Source: Flammeovirgaceae bacterium UBA7330 (GTDB lineage: Bacteria > Bacteroidota > Bacteroidia > Cytophagales > Cyclobacteriaceae). From it: a stretch of 64,000 nucleotides of DNA. Of the stretch, positions 36,446-44,780 are shown piece by piece. The position numbers and the translations under genes were made by a program. Each line of letters opens with the position of its first letter. Position 1 is the stretch's first letter. The DNA lies in the NCBI GenBank assembly GCA_002471275.1, contig DKPQ01000004.1, forward strand, positions 1-64,000, in the 5' to 3' direction. The notes below the pieces were generated by a model, which was not told the origin of the DNA, made no database searches, and saw nothing but the letters and a program-made list of their open reading frames with translations.

Positions 36446-38593
36446 ATGCACCCAACCTGCAACCGAATCCTCTTACTCATCCTGTTTCTGCAATGCACCC
36501 TTATCAGCCTGGCACAAACCTTCATCTCCGATATGGAGCAAATGAAATGGGAAAAGGTGGCCCCAGGCATCTGGAAGACAACCATCGGCGAGATGGACCT
36601 CAACCCTCTGGACTATTCGGCACCATCGAAAACTCAGGCACTCACCGACCTGGGTGATCCAGCTTTTCCTTTTAATATGGAAGCTACCCTGAGCCAGAAG
36701 ACGAAAGAACGTATAGTAGTTAGGCTCCCACTGGGTGAACAAGAAAAGATCTATGGCCTCGGACTCGAGTTTGAATCGATCAACCGACGCAGCAATGTAT
36801 ATACCCTGAAGGTGGATCATTACGGAGGGGTGAAAGGCTATACCCATGCCCCGGTACCTTTTTACATCTCCAGCGAGGGATATGGTGTGCTCATCAATTC
36901 GGCCAAAAGAGTGAAGATCCACGTGGGTGTTGGGAACAGGAAAGACAGTCACCTGCCTCCATATGTAGATCGGACTACAGGAGGTAGTGCATGGCAGGCC
37001 CGCCCGACTTCAGATGCTGTAGAAGCTAGTATCCAGGGTGAGGGGCTGGAGGTCTATGTGTTTTCAGGGGCATCTCCGCTGGAGGTCGTTCAGCGGTATA
37101 ACCTGTTTTGTGGGGGCGGCGTGTTGCCTCCCAAATGGGGTCTTGGCTTCTGGCACAGGATGCACACCCAGAGTTCTGACGAAGATGTATTGCAAGAGAT
37201 CAGAGATTTTGAGGAAAATAACTTTCCTCTCAGTGTGATCGGACTGGAGCCTGGCTGGCAGAGCTTTGCTTATCCCTGCTCATTTGACTGGGACACCACC
37301 CGGTTTCCCGATCCCAAAGGATTTTTAAACACCATGACGGACAGAGGCATTAAGATCAACCTGTGGGAAAATCCGTATGTAGCTCCAACATCCACCATGT
37401 ATGATCCTATCAAACCATATACCGGTAGCCATACGGTATGGCTGGGTGAGGTGCCGGACTATACCATCCCCGAAGCCAGGGAAGTGCTGCTGGATCACCA
37501 CCAGAAAAACCACCTTGACATAGGAGTAAGTGGCTATAAATTCGATGAAGTAGATGGGTATGATCAATGGTTGTGGCCGGACCATGCGACCTTTCCTTCC
37601 GGATATGATGCTGTGGAGATCAGGCAGCTTTACGGGACGATCATTCAGAATACGTTTACCGAACACTTCCGAAAGCAAAACCAGCGTACCTACGGGCTGG
37701 TGAGGTCATCTTATGTGGGAGCCAGCAATCAAAGCTTTGTCATTTACAGTGATTATTATGGTCACAAAGGCTATGTTACCGCCCTGGTGAACTCATCCCT
37801 GGCAGGGATTCTGTGGACACCTGAGATCCGAAGTGCTAATTCTTCAGAAGAGTGGGTGAGACGCTTTCAAACCGTTTGTTTTTCGCCCTTGATGATGCTC
37901 AACGCGTGGTCCTCAGGATTAAAGCCGTGGAGCTTCCCGGAGGTGACGGATATCGTCAGGGAAAACATAGAGTTGCGGATCAGGTTGATGCCTTACCTGT
38001 ACACCGCTTTCCATACTTATGAGCAGCAAGGTGTCCCGCCATTCCGGGCGATGGTGCTGGAGAAGGGTTTTGAGTCCACGACTAAAAAAGTAGGTGGCAC
38101 GCTTGATGATGTAAAGAATCCATATGCCGAGCAGGCCCTCCTCGAGGTGACGGATCAATACATGATGGGGCCATCCATTTTGGTAGCTCCGGTATTCACC
38201 GGTGAGACCGAAAGAAAAGTAGTATTACCAGCTGGAAACTGGTATGATTTCTACAGCGGAGCACTCGTAGGCAATGGCGAAACCATTACCATTCAGCCCA
38301 CCCTCGATAAGATCCCTTTATTCGTCAAAGATGGTGCTTTGATCCCTATGCTATCCACTTTGGATGTGGAGGACACTGATCAAACCCTTGAAGTCAGGTA
38401 CTATGGGACCAAGCCCGGCTCTTTCCGACTCTACAATGACGATGGCAATTCCTTCGACTACGAATCCGGTGAGTTCACCATTACCGATCTGGCTGTTTCT
38501 GTGAAGAAGAATAAGCTGAAGGGCACTCAGAAGGTTTCCAATGATTTGGGGTATGGGTATAAACAGGTGGAGTGGGTGTGGATTGGGAGGTAA
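36446..38593 (+). CDS. Secreted glycoside hydrolase family 31 (alpha-glucosidase/xylosidase type)
   Basis: This 715-residue protein has a signal peptide. The GH31 catalytic barrel includes PPKWGLGFWHRMHT at its start and the nucleophile Asp367 in GYKFDEVDGYDQ. The acid/base region reads RSSYVGASNQSFVIYSDYYGHKG, a variant of the usual RxxxxGSQR...WxGD, with Asp before YYG in place of W-G-D. The C-terminal beta domains include LVAPVFTGETERKVVLPAGNWYDFYSGA and the final strand pattern LEVRYYGTKPGSFRLYNDDG. It is likely to cleave alpha-linked glucose or xylose. Specificity is not predictable, and no partner genes adjoin it. Confidence 0.88.
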   Translation: MHPTCNRILLLILFLQCTLISLAQTFISDMEQMKWEKVAPGIWKTTIGEMDLNPLDYSAPSKTQALTDLGDPAFPFNMEATLSQKTKERIVVRLPLGEQEKIYGLGLEFESINRRSNVYTLKVDHYGGVKGYTHAPVPFYISSEGYGVLINSAKRVKIHVGVGNRKDSHLPPYVDRTTGGSAWQARPTSDAVEASIQGEGLEVYVFSGASPLEVVQRYNLFCGGGVLPPKWGLGFWHRMHTQSSDEDVLQEIRDFEENNFPLSVIGLEPGWQSFAYPCSFDWDTTRFPDPKGFLNTMTDRGIKINLWENPYVAPTSTMYDPIKPYTGSHTVWLGEVPDYTIPEAREVLLDHHQKNHLDIGVSGYKFDEVDGYDQWLWPDHATFPSGYDAVEIRQLYGTIIQNTFTEHFRKQNQRTYGLVRSSYVGASNQSFVIYSDYYGHKGYVTALVNSSLAGILWTPEIRSANSSEEWVRRFQTVCFSPLMMLNAWSSGLKPWSFPEVTDIVRENIELRIRLMPYLYTAFHTYEQQGVPPFRAMVLEKGFESTTKKVGGTLDDVKNPYAEQALLEVTDQYMMGPSILVAPVFTGETERKVVLPAGNWYDFYSGALVGNGETITIQPTLDKIPLFVKDGALIPMLSTLDVEDTDQTLEVRYYGTKPGSFRLYNDDGNSFDYESGEFTITDLAVSVKKNKLKGTQKVSNDLGYGYKQVEWVWIGR

Positions 38594-38666
38594 AGATATT
38601 ACTTAGCTGCTCTACAATCACGTCATTCACTGGGTTAGCCCTGGTGGATAGAGAATGTAGTTTAGC

Positions 38667-38766
38667 CGTCATTCCCTGGAGGTCCTTAGACCGAGCAGGG
38701 AATCTGTCGTGATAGCTTAAAGTTAGTCGATAGATTCCCTACTCGCTATCGCTCTAGGGAATGACG
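38667..38766. repeat. Paired REP-like palindrome unit (family A, complete copy)
   Basis: The 100-bp unit is bounded by the inverted ends CGTCATTCCCT (38667-38677) and AGGGAATGACG (38756-38766). Inside, AGGGAAT (38697-38703) and ATTCCCT (38734-38740) close two hairpins, the first with a nested GGTC/GACC stem. Related copies lie at 42221, 43053 and 45485. The structure is that of two REPs in opposite orientation. Confidence 0.8.
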
Positions 38767-38784
38767 TGCTAAGATTGAGCTCCA

Positions 38785-38853
38785 TAATAAACCAAATCAA
38801 ATCACTACAACCTTAACCAGCCCTTTTTCTTTTCCCGTATAATCTATAGCACT
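38785..38853 (-). pseudogene. 69-bp remnant of a RAYT transposase gene (3' end)
   Basis: This stretch is nearly identical to the 3' end and flank of the RAYT gene at 42385. It would encode SAIDYTGKEKGLVKVVVI followed by the stop on the minus strand, and it keeps the CCAAAT-type tail. One substitution is seen in the coding part. The rest of the gene is absent and the TonB receptor gene begins 88 bp further on. It marks a former or failed copy of the RAYT unit. Confidence 0.75.
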
Positions 38854-38941
38854 CCCCAAAATTTAATAACCAACTGATTAAATAATCTGTTACTTTTGTG
38901 ACAACGGTTCAAATAAGTTCTGGTCTGTATCTTTAGATTAA

Positions 38942-41272
38942 TTGAAAAACTACGCTTTTAGCATTTTATGTCTAATCCCTTTATTTGTCAATAGTCAAAC
39001 GAATCATACCATTTCTGGATATGTTTATGATGCTTCATCTCTTGAACCTTTAGTTGGGGCGCATGTTATCACAGATAAGGAAAAAGGACATTTCACAGTA
39101 TCTAATGTCAACGGATATTATTCGGTAAAAACCACGTCATTTAAGGATAGCTTGTTATTTAGTTATGTTGGATATGATCCATTTTATACTGCGATTTCAT
39201 ATTTAGCTGATACTGTTTTAAATATTTATCTGCATCCTTCCACCCTGAAGGAAGTTATAGTTCACTCAAACAGGCACTCAGTTTTAAACATTAATAACCG
39301 TTCCAATTTATCTATTCGAACCATCAAATCTCAGCCGAGCCTGGCTGGGGAGGTTGATCTCATGAAGACCCTGACCTTGTTGCCGGGAATCAGCCCGGGC
39401 CTGGAAGGCTCAACAGGAATAAATATACGGGGAGGCAGCCCGGATCAGAACCTTATTCTTCTGGACGATGCACCAGTTTACAACGTGGCACATCTTTATG
39501 GCTTTGTTTCAGTTTTCAATGCTGATGCCATCAAGAATGTAGAGGTTTTAAAAGGTGATTTCCCTGCTCGTTATGGGGGGAGGTTATCTTCGGTGATCAA
39601 TGTTACTATGAAAGAAGGAAACAAGAAGGAATTTCATGGTGAAGTCACCTCGGGAATAATATCGTCCAAACTGACCCTGGAAATTCCGCTAAAAAAGGAC
39701 AGGACTTCCCTCATGATATCCGGACGAACAGCCTATCCTGACCTGATTACCATTCCACAACGAATTGGCTATCACAACGGGCAAAAAGATGAACTGATCA
39801 GCTATTCTATGTGGGATGGCAATGTTAAGTTGCACCATTTTTTAGGTAAGAATGGTAGTCTGTCGGTGAGCCATTATAGTGGAAGGGATAATTATATTGA
39901 TAACTACCGGGAAAGTGACTATCAGACCCAGGAAAACTCACGTCATTGGGGAAATATTACCAATACGATCAGGTATAATCAAATACTATCCCGAAAACTC
40001 TTTGTAGAGGCGATCGCCTATCACACCTATTATCATTATGAAGATTCAAAGGAGAACAGACTACTCACTGACGCCAAGACACAGCATTTAATGATTAACA
40101 CCAGGTCATCATTACAGGATGTTGGAGGTAAAGTACTACTTAATTATTCCTGGAGTAATTCACATCAGCTAAGTGGAGGACTTCATTTGATCAATCATAC
40201 ATACAACCCTTCAATCAATAGCCTGAAAAATGAATATGACGGAGCATCAGAAGATATCAATTTGAGTAAGAAGATCAGTACCAGTGGCAATGAAATGGCT
40301 CTTTTCCTGGAGGATGGTTGGCAGATATCGAAAAAGCTGAAATCAACCTTTGGACTCCGACATTCTGCTATTTTTATAGAGGGCAAATCTTTTTCCGGGA
40401 TTGAACCCAGGACATCTTTGACCTACGAAGCAGCTCCAAAGACCAATGTTGATGTTTCGTTTAGTTATATGCGTCAATATATTCACCTCCTGACGAGCTC
40501 TACGGTAAGTCTATCCAATGATATCTGGGTGCCAGTGACCTCCCTTGCTCCACCCCAAAATTCCTTTATTACCACCGCAGGATTAAATACCCAAATGTTT
40601 AGCGGTTACTCATCTTCTGTAGAAGTCTTTTATAAAAAAATGAATAACCTCATTGATCATCAGGAAGGGGTAAGCCCTACGACTGGGTTCAATGAAAATT
40701 GGGATCAGTTGATCGAAAGTGGTGGTGAAGGGGAGGCCTATGGATTGGAGTTGCTGGTTCAAAAAAATGTAGGCAGATTAACCGGATGGCTTTCTTATAC
40801 CCTCTCCTGGAACAACAGGCAATTTGAAAATATCAATGAGGGGCGCAAATATCCATACCGGTATGATCGCAGACATAATATCGCTTTGGTGGGTAACTAT
40901 AAACTGAATGAGCGCTATTCCTTTTCATCAAACTGGATATTCATGTCAGGATATGCAGTAACAGCTCCCGTGGCTTTGTACTTTACGCATCAGGATGTAT
41001 TTGCTTATGGGGAAAGGAACAATGCCCGCATGCCTGCATACCATCGATTAGATCTTTCCATGCATAAAACAAGGATCACCAAAAAAGGAAATCAATCCAC
41101 CTGGAGTCTGGGTGTTTACAATACATACTTAAGAAAGAATCCCCTCTTTCTGGAAACGTCAGTGTCTGGGTACACAAGTGCCCCACAAAGGGGGTTCCAG
41201 ATTTATGCAAGCATTCGTGGACCAGCTTATTTCATTTTCATTCCTTCAGTTTCTTACTCTTTTAAGTTTTAG
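38942..41272 (+). CDS. SusC-like TonB-dependent receptor with carboxypeptidase-regulatory domain
   Basis: This 776-residue outer-membrane transporter starts at a TTG (38942) immediately after an in-frame TAA, so no upstream start exists. MKNYAFSILCLIPLFVNSQ is a good signal peptide. The CarboxypepD_reg-like domain (HTISGYVYDASSLEPLVGAHV) spans about residues 22-100. The plug (STGINIRGGSPDQNLILLDD, YGGRLSSVINVTMKEG) and the beta-barrel follow. It is followed by a DUF4249 lipoprotein 3 nt downstream, the usual partner of this receptor subclass. The imported substrate is unknown; it is not a classical SusCD pair. Confidence 0.9.
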   Translation: MKNYAFSILCLIPLFVNSQTNHTISGYVYDASSLEPLVGAHVITDKEKGHFTVSNVNGYYSVKTTSFKDSLLFSYVGYDPFYTAISYLADTVLNIYLHPSTLKEVIVHSNRHSVLNINNRSNLSIRTIKSQPSLAGEVDLMKTLTLLPGISPGLEGSTGINIRGGSPDQNLILLDDAPVYNVAHLYGFVSVFNADAIKNVEVLKGDFPARYGGRLSSVINVTMKEGNKKEFHGEVTSGIISSKLTLEIPLKKDRTSLMISGRTAYPDLITIPQRIGYHNGQKDELISYSMWDGNVKLHHFLGKNGSLSVSHYSGRDNYIDNYRESDYQTQENSRHWGNITNTIRYNQILSRKLFVEAIAYHTYYHYEDSKENRLLTDAKTQHLMINTRSSLQDVGGKVLLNYSWSNSHQLSGGLHLINHTYNPSINSLKNEYDGASEDINLSKKISTSGNEMALFLEDGWQISKKLKSTFGLRHSAIFIEGKSFSGIEPRTSLTYEAAPKTNVDVSFSYMRQYIHLLTSSTVSLSNDIWVPVTSLAPPQNSFITTAGLNTQMFSGYSSSVEVFYKKMNNLIDHQEGVSPTTGFNENWDQLIESGGEGEAYGLELLVQKNVGRLTGWLSYTLSWNNRQFENINEGRKYPYRYDRRHNIALVGNYKLNERYSFSSNWIFMSGYAVTAPVALYFTHQDVFAYGERNNARMPAYHRLDLSMHKTRITKKGNQSTWSLGVYNTYLRKNPLFLETSVSGYTSAPQRGFQIYASIRGPAYFIFIPSVSYSFKF

Positions 41273-41275
41273 TTG

Positions 41276-42169
41276 ATGAAAAAGGGACAATGGATAGTAT
41301 GGATTTGCCTTGTCTTATTCACAGGGTGTGATAAGGAGTTGACTTTTGATGTGGATATCGAAGAAAGCAAACTGGTGGTATTTAGCATCATCAATCCCAG
41401 GGAGCCTGTTTCAGTGAGCGTCTCCAGGTCGGTAAACCCCTATGCTTCAGGAGTGTATAAAAGTGATAGCTATATCAACGATGCTTCTGTGATGGTGCTG
41501 GAGAATGGAAACCAATTTGATCAGTTGGTTTATGATGAATACACCCAGGTCTATATGGGTGACTCCAGCCAAATTCCGACTGTTGGGAGCGAATATAAAT
41601 TGGTAATCCTCACTCAGGAATTTGGGGAGTATATCTCTGAGGGAGTGGTCATTCCGGATTCTTTGGAGGTGGATGTTGAAGTAATCAACACAGGCGTTGA
41701 TGGTAGTACTGGACGTATATCGGAAATCCTTTTCACCTTTGAAGATCCATCCCAAATTGAAAATGCATATGGTTATGAACTTACCAGAGATTATATTGGA
41801 GGTGGTGCAACTGGAGTCTTCGCCCATACATGGTCCATTGATAAAACATATGATGAAGCATGTAATTTCTATCGTACCCCGGGTATTGGAACCTATAGTT
41901 ACGATGGTAGTGTATTTAATGATCTTTGTTTGGATGGGCAATCCATTACACTAAAGATTACAGCACAAACCAGAGGGAGCGGACCGTTTCTATTTAGATT
42001 TTACACGATTGATCCGATCCTTTTCGAGTATTATAAAAGCTTTTCAAGGTTATCAGAAGTAGGGGTCGGATACCTGGAGCCACTCCGCGTACCCAGCAAT
42101 ATTGAAGGTGGCTATGGAATGATAAGCAGTTCAAACTACATTGAGAGAATAGTGATATTAGGAGAGTAA
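41276..42169 (+). CDS. DUF4249 lipoprotein, partner of the TonB receptor
   Basis: The ATG at 41276 is preferred over the TTG at 41273. The protein is about 297 residues with a lipobox (LFTGC). The DUF4249 start is recognisable: LVVFSIINPREPVSVSVSRSV, then DASVMVLENG and a beta-rich body ending MISSSNYIERIVIL. Members are surface or periplasmic lipoproteins encoded next to TonB receptors in Bacteroidota, probably acting in capture of the same ligand. The gap to the receptor is 3 nt. Confidence 0.85.
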   Translation: MKKGQWIVWICLVLFTGCDKELTFDVDIEESKLVVFSIINPREPVSVSVSRSVNPYASGVYKSDSYINDASVMVLENGNQFDQLVYDEYTQVYMGDSSQIPTVGSEYKLVILTQEFGEYISEGVVIPDSLEVDVEVINTGVDGSTGRISEILFTFEDPSQIENAYGYELTRDYIGGGATGVFAHTWSIDKTYDEACNFYRTPGIGTYSYDGSVFNDLCLDGQSITLKITAQTRGSGPFLFRFYTIDPILFEYYKSFSRLSEVGVGYLEPLRVPSNIEGGYGMISSSNYIERIVILGE

Positions 42170-42220
42170 GTTAGCAGGTTCTCCCTACTCATTAATGGGA
42201 AACAATTGCATGTGTTTAAA

Positions 42221-42262
42221 CGTCGATTTCCTGGAGGTCCTCAGACCGAGCAGGGAATGACG
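42221..42262. repeat. REP-like palindrome, family A (single hairpin)
   Basis: CGTCGATTTCCT (42221-42232) and AGGGAATGACG (42252-42262) close a hairpin with the same GGTCC...GACC interior as the copy at 38667. Just upstream, TCCCTACTCATTAATGGGA (42182-42200) looks like a decayed second half. It lies on the 3' side of the RAYT gene. Confidence 0.7.
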
Positions 42263-42307
42263 TACTAAGGCCGATCGCGATAAGCAAAACCTCATTCATT
42301 ACTTGTT

Positions 42308-42350
42308 CTCGTTTGCAACGAGGATTCCTGAGAGAAGCGTCTGTGACGCT
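42308..42350. repeat. Double-hairpin repeat, family B
   Basis: CTCGTTTGCAACGAG (42308-42322) and AGCGTCTGTGACGCT (42336-42350) are two perfect 6-bp-stem hairpins 13 nt apart. The same 43-bp unit recurs at 49713-49755, and a degenerate one at 50845. It abuts the 3' end of the RAYT gene. Confidence 0.8.
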
Positions 42351-42359
42351 AATAATAAA

Positions 42360-42384
42360 CCAAACCAAACCAAACCAAACCAAA
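42360..42384. repeat. Tandem pentamer CCAAA x5
   Basis: Five exact CCAAA units end at the RAYT stop codon. The remnant at 38785 has one unit in the same place and the region at 50873 about one, so the tract length varies between copies of the element. Confidence 0.75.
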
Positions 42385-42939
42385 TCAAATCACTACCACC
42401 TTAACCAGCCCTTTTTCTTTTCCCGTATAATCTATAGCACTGCTATAAATGTAATCTTCAGGATTTCTGACAATCCCAGCTCTTACCGGATTATCATGGA
42501 TATAATGAATTTTCTGCCAGATGTCGATCTTCCCATTGTCCAGATCTATTGCATGATTATCATCACTCCAAAGTTTGTAATCTTTTGCCCGACCCGTTCT
42601 CCGGGCTTCAAATCCAAATTTATCTAACATCCAATCCCTGCGACTTTCTGGAATTTCCTGAATAGCTTCAACTATACGTTTAGAGGTGAATTTTTTAGAA
42701 TCTCTCAGAAAATCTGACATTTTGAAAGGCTTTTTACATGAAGCCACCAGGTGCAAATGATTAGACATGATTACCCATGCATTTACTTCAAGACCTTTTT
42801 CAGCAATGCAATGATTCAGTGAGCCTACAACAATATCACGGTATTCCTGTCGGGTGAAAACATCAATCCATTTAATAATTTTTAATGTTAGATAGTAGCA
42901 AGCATGTTGATCTTCTATGGTGTAGCGATCTCCTGACAT
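42385..42939 (-). CDS. REP-associated tyrosine transposase (RAYT)
   Basis: This 184-residue Y1/HUH endonuclease related to IS200/IS605 transposases is of the single-copy, REP-processing type. The HUH motif is in VIMSNHLHLVASC. The catalytic Tyr is expected in KIHYIHDNPVRAGIV, a RAYT signature. Trp/Arg-rich segments (GFEARRTGRAKDYKLWSDDN) are also typical. It is flanked on both sides by palindromic repeats of three families (42221-42350 and 42985-43085), the classical REPtron arrangement. It lacks IS-type terminal structure and probably mobilises the small repeats, not itself. Confidence 0.9.
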   Translation of the reverse strand: MSGDRYTIEDQHACYYLTLKIIKWIDVFTRQEYRDIVVGSLNHCIAEKGLEVNAWVIMSNHLHLVASCKKPFKMSDFLRDSKKFTSKRIVEAIQEIPESRRDWMLDKFGFEARRTGRAKDYKLWSDDNHAIDLDNGKIDIWQKIHYIHDNPVRAGIVRNPEDYIYSSAIDYTGKEKGLVKVVVI

Positions 42940-42984
42940 AATACAAAGAATTGTTTTAGGTAGTTAAAATAGTGTTTTTGCTCT

Positions 42985-43033
42985 AGCGATACAATCGCTT
43001 TTCTCGTCCGTCCCCGTTACAAACGAGGACGAG
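42985..43033. repeat. Double-hairpin repeat, family C
   Basis: AGCGAT (42985-42990) pairs with ATCGCT (42994-42999), and CTCGTCC (43003-43009) pairs with GGACGAG (43027-43033). A degenerate copy with an insertion lies at 50925-50986. It is on the 5' side of the RAYT gene. Confidence 0.7.
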
Positions 43034-43052
43034 GGAGGGGAAATTACGATAG

Positions 43053-43085
43053 ATTCCCTACTCGCTTTCGCTCTAGGGAATGACG
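43053..43085. repeat. REP-like palindrome, family A (right-half type)
   Basis: ATTCCCT (43053-43059) pairs with AGGGAAT (43075-43081) and is followed by GACG. It matches the second half of the 38667 unit apart from a base or two in the loop. Confidence 0.75.
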
Positions 43086-43232
43086 TTCTAAAATAGATAG
43101 ACTAATCACACCAAGTAAATTCCGGCATAAGGAGCAATACTTCTGCCATTGATGAATGCATTGGGTGTGTAAAACCTCATCATTAACTTTTAGGTCTAAT
43201 CACAGTTCATTATTTTGATTCTATTCTCATAA

Positions 43233-44096
43233 ATGAAGATGAAAGAAAAGCAACGGTCATCGAAAGCATTCCCATACTGGGGATGGCTGGCCATACTCCT
43301 GATAGCCAAATTCTGGTATATCAACTGGGGCTTTAACGGACTGCGCACACATTGGGGCTTTTTCCCCTTGTGGCTTGGGTACATTCTTTTGATGGATGCT
43401 CTGACCTTTTACAGGAAGGGAAATTCTTTACTAAGCAGAAGCTTTTCAGGCTTCATTTTTTTGTTCATCGCATCAGCTCCTGCCTGGTGGTTGTTTGAGG
43501 CAATCAATGAAGTGACCCAGTTCTGGCATTATTCTGACCGAGAGCGCTTTTCGGACCTGGAATATGCTCTGTATGCCACCCTGAGTTTTTCTACTGTAAT
43601 CCCAGCCATGTTTACAACAACAGAATTTATTGGGACCTATGCCGTTTTTCAAAAAGAAAGAAAGAGCCCAAAGATCGGTGGAAGCCTCAAAGACCGTTTG
43701 ATCCTGCTCTCCCTGGGGGTGCTGATGCTGGCTTGTGTTTTTGTTTTTCCGGAATACTCGTCGGCATTTATCTGGATGTCCATATATCTGATCCTGGATC
43801 CGGTAAATCATTTTCTGGGTAACCGTACATTGATATGTAATACTGCAACAGGCAACTGGACACCTGTCCTGGTCTTGTGGACGGCCAGTCTGATTTGCGG
43901 ATTCTTTTGGGAGCTTTGGAACTTCTATTCACTACCTAAATGGTATTATACGGTACCCTTTGTGGACTTCTGGTATGTATTTGAAATGCCCTTATTAGGT
44001 TACCTGGGCTATCTGCCCTTTTCCCTGGAGCTGTTTGCCTTGTATCATCTGATCGCCGGACTGATCGGAAGGTGGGAAGATTATGTGAAAGTGTGA
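43233..44096 (+). CDS. Conserved polytopic membrane protein, unknown function
   Basis: This 287-residue protein has about eight predicted membrane helices and many aromatic residues. Conserved-looking motifs are HWGFFPLWLGYILLMDAL, WWLFEAINEVTQFWHY, LDPVNHFLGNRTLI and GFFWELWNFYSLPKWYY. I do not recognise a named family. The His/Glu/Asn pattern in helices could bind a cofactor or lipid. It stands alone, convergent with the YoeB gene. Confidence 0.6.
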   Translation: MKMKEKQRSSKAFPYWGWLAILLIAKFWYINWGFNGLRTHWGFFPLWLGYILLMDALTFYRKGNSLLSRSFSGFIFLFIASAPAWWLFEAINEVTQFWHYSDRERFSDLEYALYATLSFSTVIPAMFTTTEFIGTYAVFQKERKSPKIGGSLKDRLILLSLGVLMLACVFVFPEYSSAFIWMSIYLILDPVNHFLGNRTLICNTATGNWTPVLVLWTASLICGFFWELWNFYSLPKWYYTVPFVDFWYVFEMPLLGYLGYLPFSLELFALYHLIAGLIGRWEDYVKV

Positions 44097-44127
44097 CCAG
44101 GGGTGTTTCCCTTTCGATCTTGATTCT

Positions 44128-44394
44128 TTATTCATAATGCGTCCACATCCGAATAACTTTTACAATTTTTTCCTCCTCCAATACCTGATACACTAACCTG
44201 TGCTGGATATTGATTCGCCTGGAAAAGGCTCCTAATAAGTCTCCCTGAAGTTTCTCAAATGGAGGGTATTCAATAAAGGGGTCATTCTCTAATAGCTTTA
44301 AAAGCTGTAGGACTCTTGGTTTTAATCCCGAAGACGCTATTTTTTTAGCATCTTTTTGTGCTTGTTTTGTATAGACGAGGGTGTATTTACTCAC
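44128..44394 (-). CDS. yoeB: YoeB/Txe-family toxin
   Basis: This 88-residue mRNA interferase cleaves mRNA on the ribosome. Family features are YTKQAQKDAKKIASSGLK at the start, PFEKLQGDLLGAFSRRIN, HRLVYQV, and the ending VIRMWTHYE with the C-terminal catalytic His. The size is normal. It overlaps the antitoxin stop by 4 nt, the usual coupling in yefM-yoeB modules. Confidence 0.92.
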   Translation of the reverse strand: MSKYTLVYTKQAQKDAKKIASSGLKPRVLQLLKLLENDPFIEYPPFEKLQGDLLGAFSRRINIQHRLVYQVLEEEKIVKVIRMWTHYE

Positions 44395-44633
44395 CAGTCA
44401 AGTTCCTTGCTGGTATCCGATACAGGGGTTTTCATTCCCTCAATAATGGATTCCCTCATCCCAGGAATGGAGGTTAGATATAGGGTTTCCTGGATATTTC
44501 TCCAGTCCTCTTCTCCTATAAGAACCGCATTGTTGTGTTTTCCAGTAATCTGTATGGGTTCGTGGGTTTCATTGGTTTGATCCACCAGCCGATAGATATT
44601 TTTACGAGCCTCTGTAGTACTGATGACTTTCAT
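44391..44633 (-). CDS. yefM: YefM/Phd-family antitoxin
   Basis: This 80-residue antitoxin begins MKVISTTEARKNIYRLVDQ, the Phd/YefM DNA-binding domain, and has HEPIQITGKHNNAVLIGEEDW, a strong family motif. The C-terminal helix would wrap the toxin. It is upstream of the toxin. With the toxin it should repress its own promoter; tandem repeats are present just ahead of the start. Confidence 0.92.
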   Translation of the reverse strand: MKVISTTEARKNIYRLVDQTNETHEPIQITGKHNNAVLIGEEDWRNIQETLYLTSIPGMRESIIEGMKTPVSDTSKELDW

Positions 44634-44639
44634 ATTGTA

Positions 44640-44661
44640 AACGTACGCAATAACGAACGCA
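44640..44661 (-). promoter_or_regulatory. Tandem-repeat operator candidate for yefM-yoeB
   Basis: On the minus strand, TGCGTTCGTT (44661-44652) and TGCGTACGTT (44649-44640) are direct repeats 12 bp apart that differ at one base. They end 7 nt before the antitoxin ATG. This position suits autorepression by the complex. Confidence 0.4.
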
Positions 44662-44780
44662 TTTCAAAAGGGTTTGGTTTAGCTCCGATGATTTTTCAAG
44701 GCATTAATTGAAAGGTCAGGTAGCCTCACACCTGAACCATCTGCTTGCGAGACTGTTATATTTTAAACAGCAACAATTTT

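Noticed and set aside
42313..42627. 104-residue ORF opposite the RAYT gene
   Set aside because: It begins in the pentamer tract and is antisense to a well-supported gene.
42385..42939. IS200/IS605 insertion sequence
   Set aside because: The protein has RAYT features, is single copy here, and lacks the left and right end hairpins and a TnpB partner of that family.
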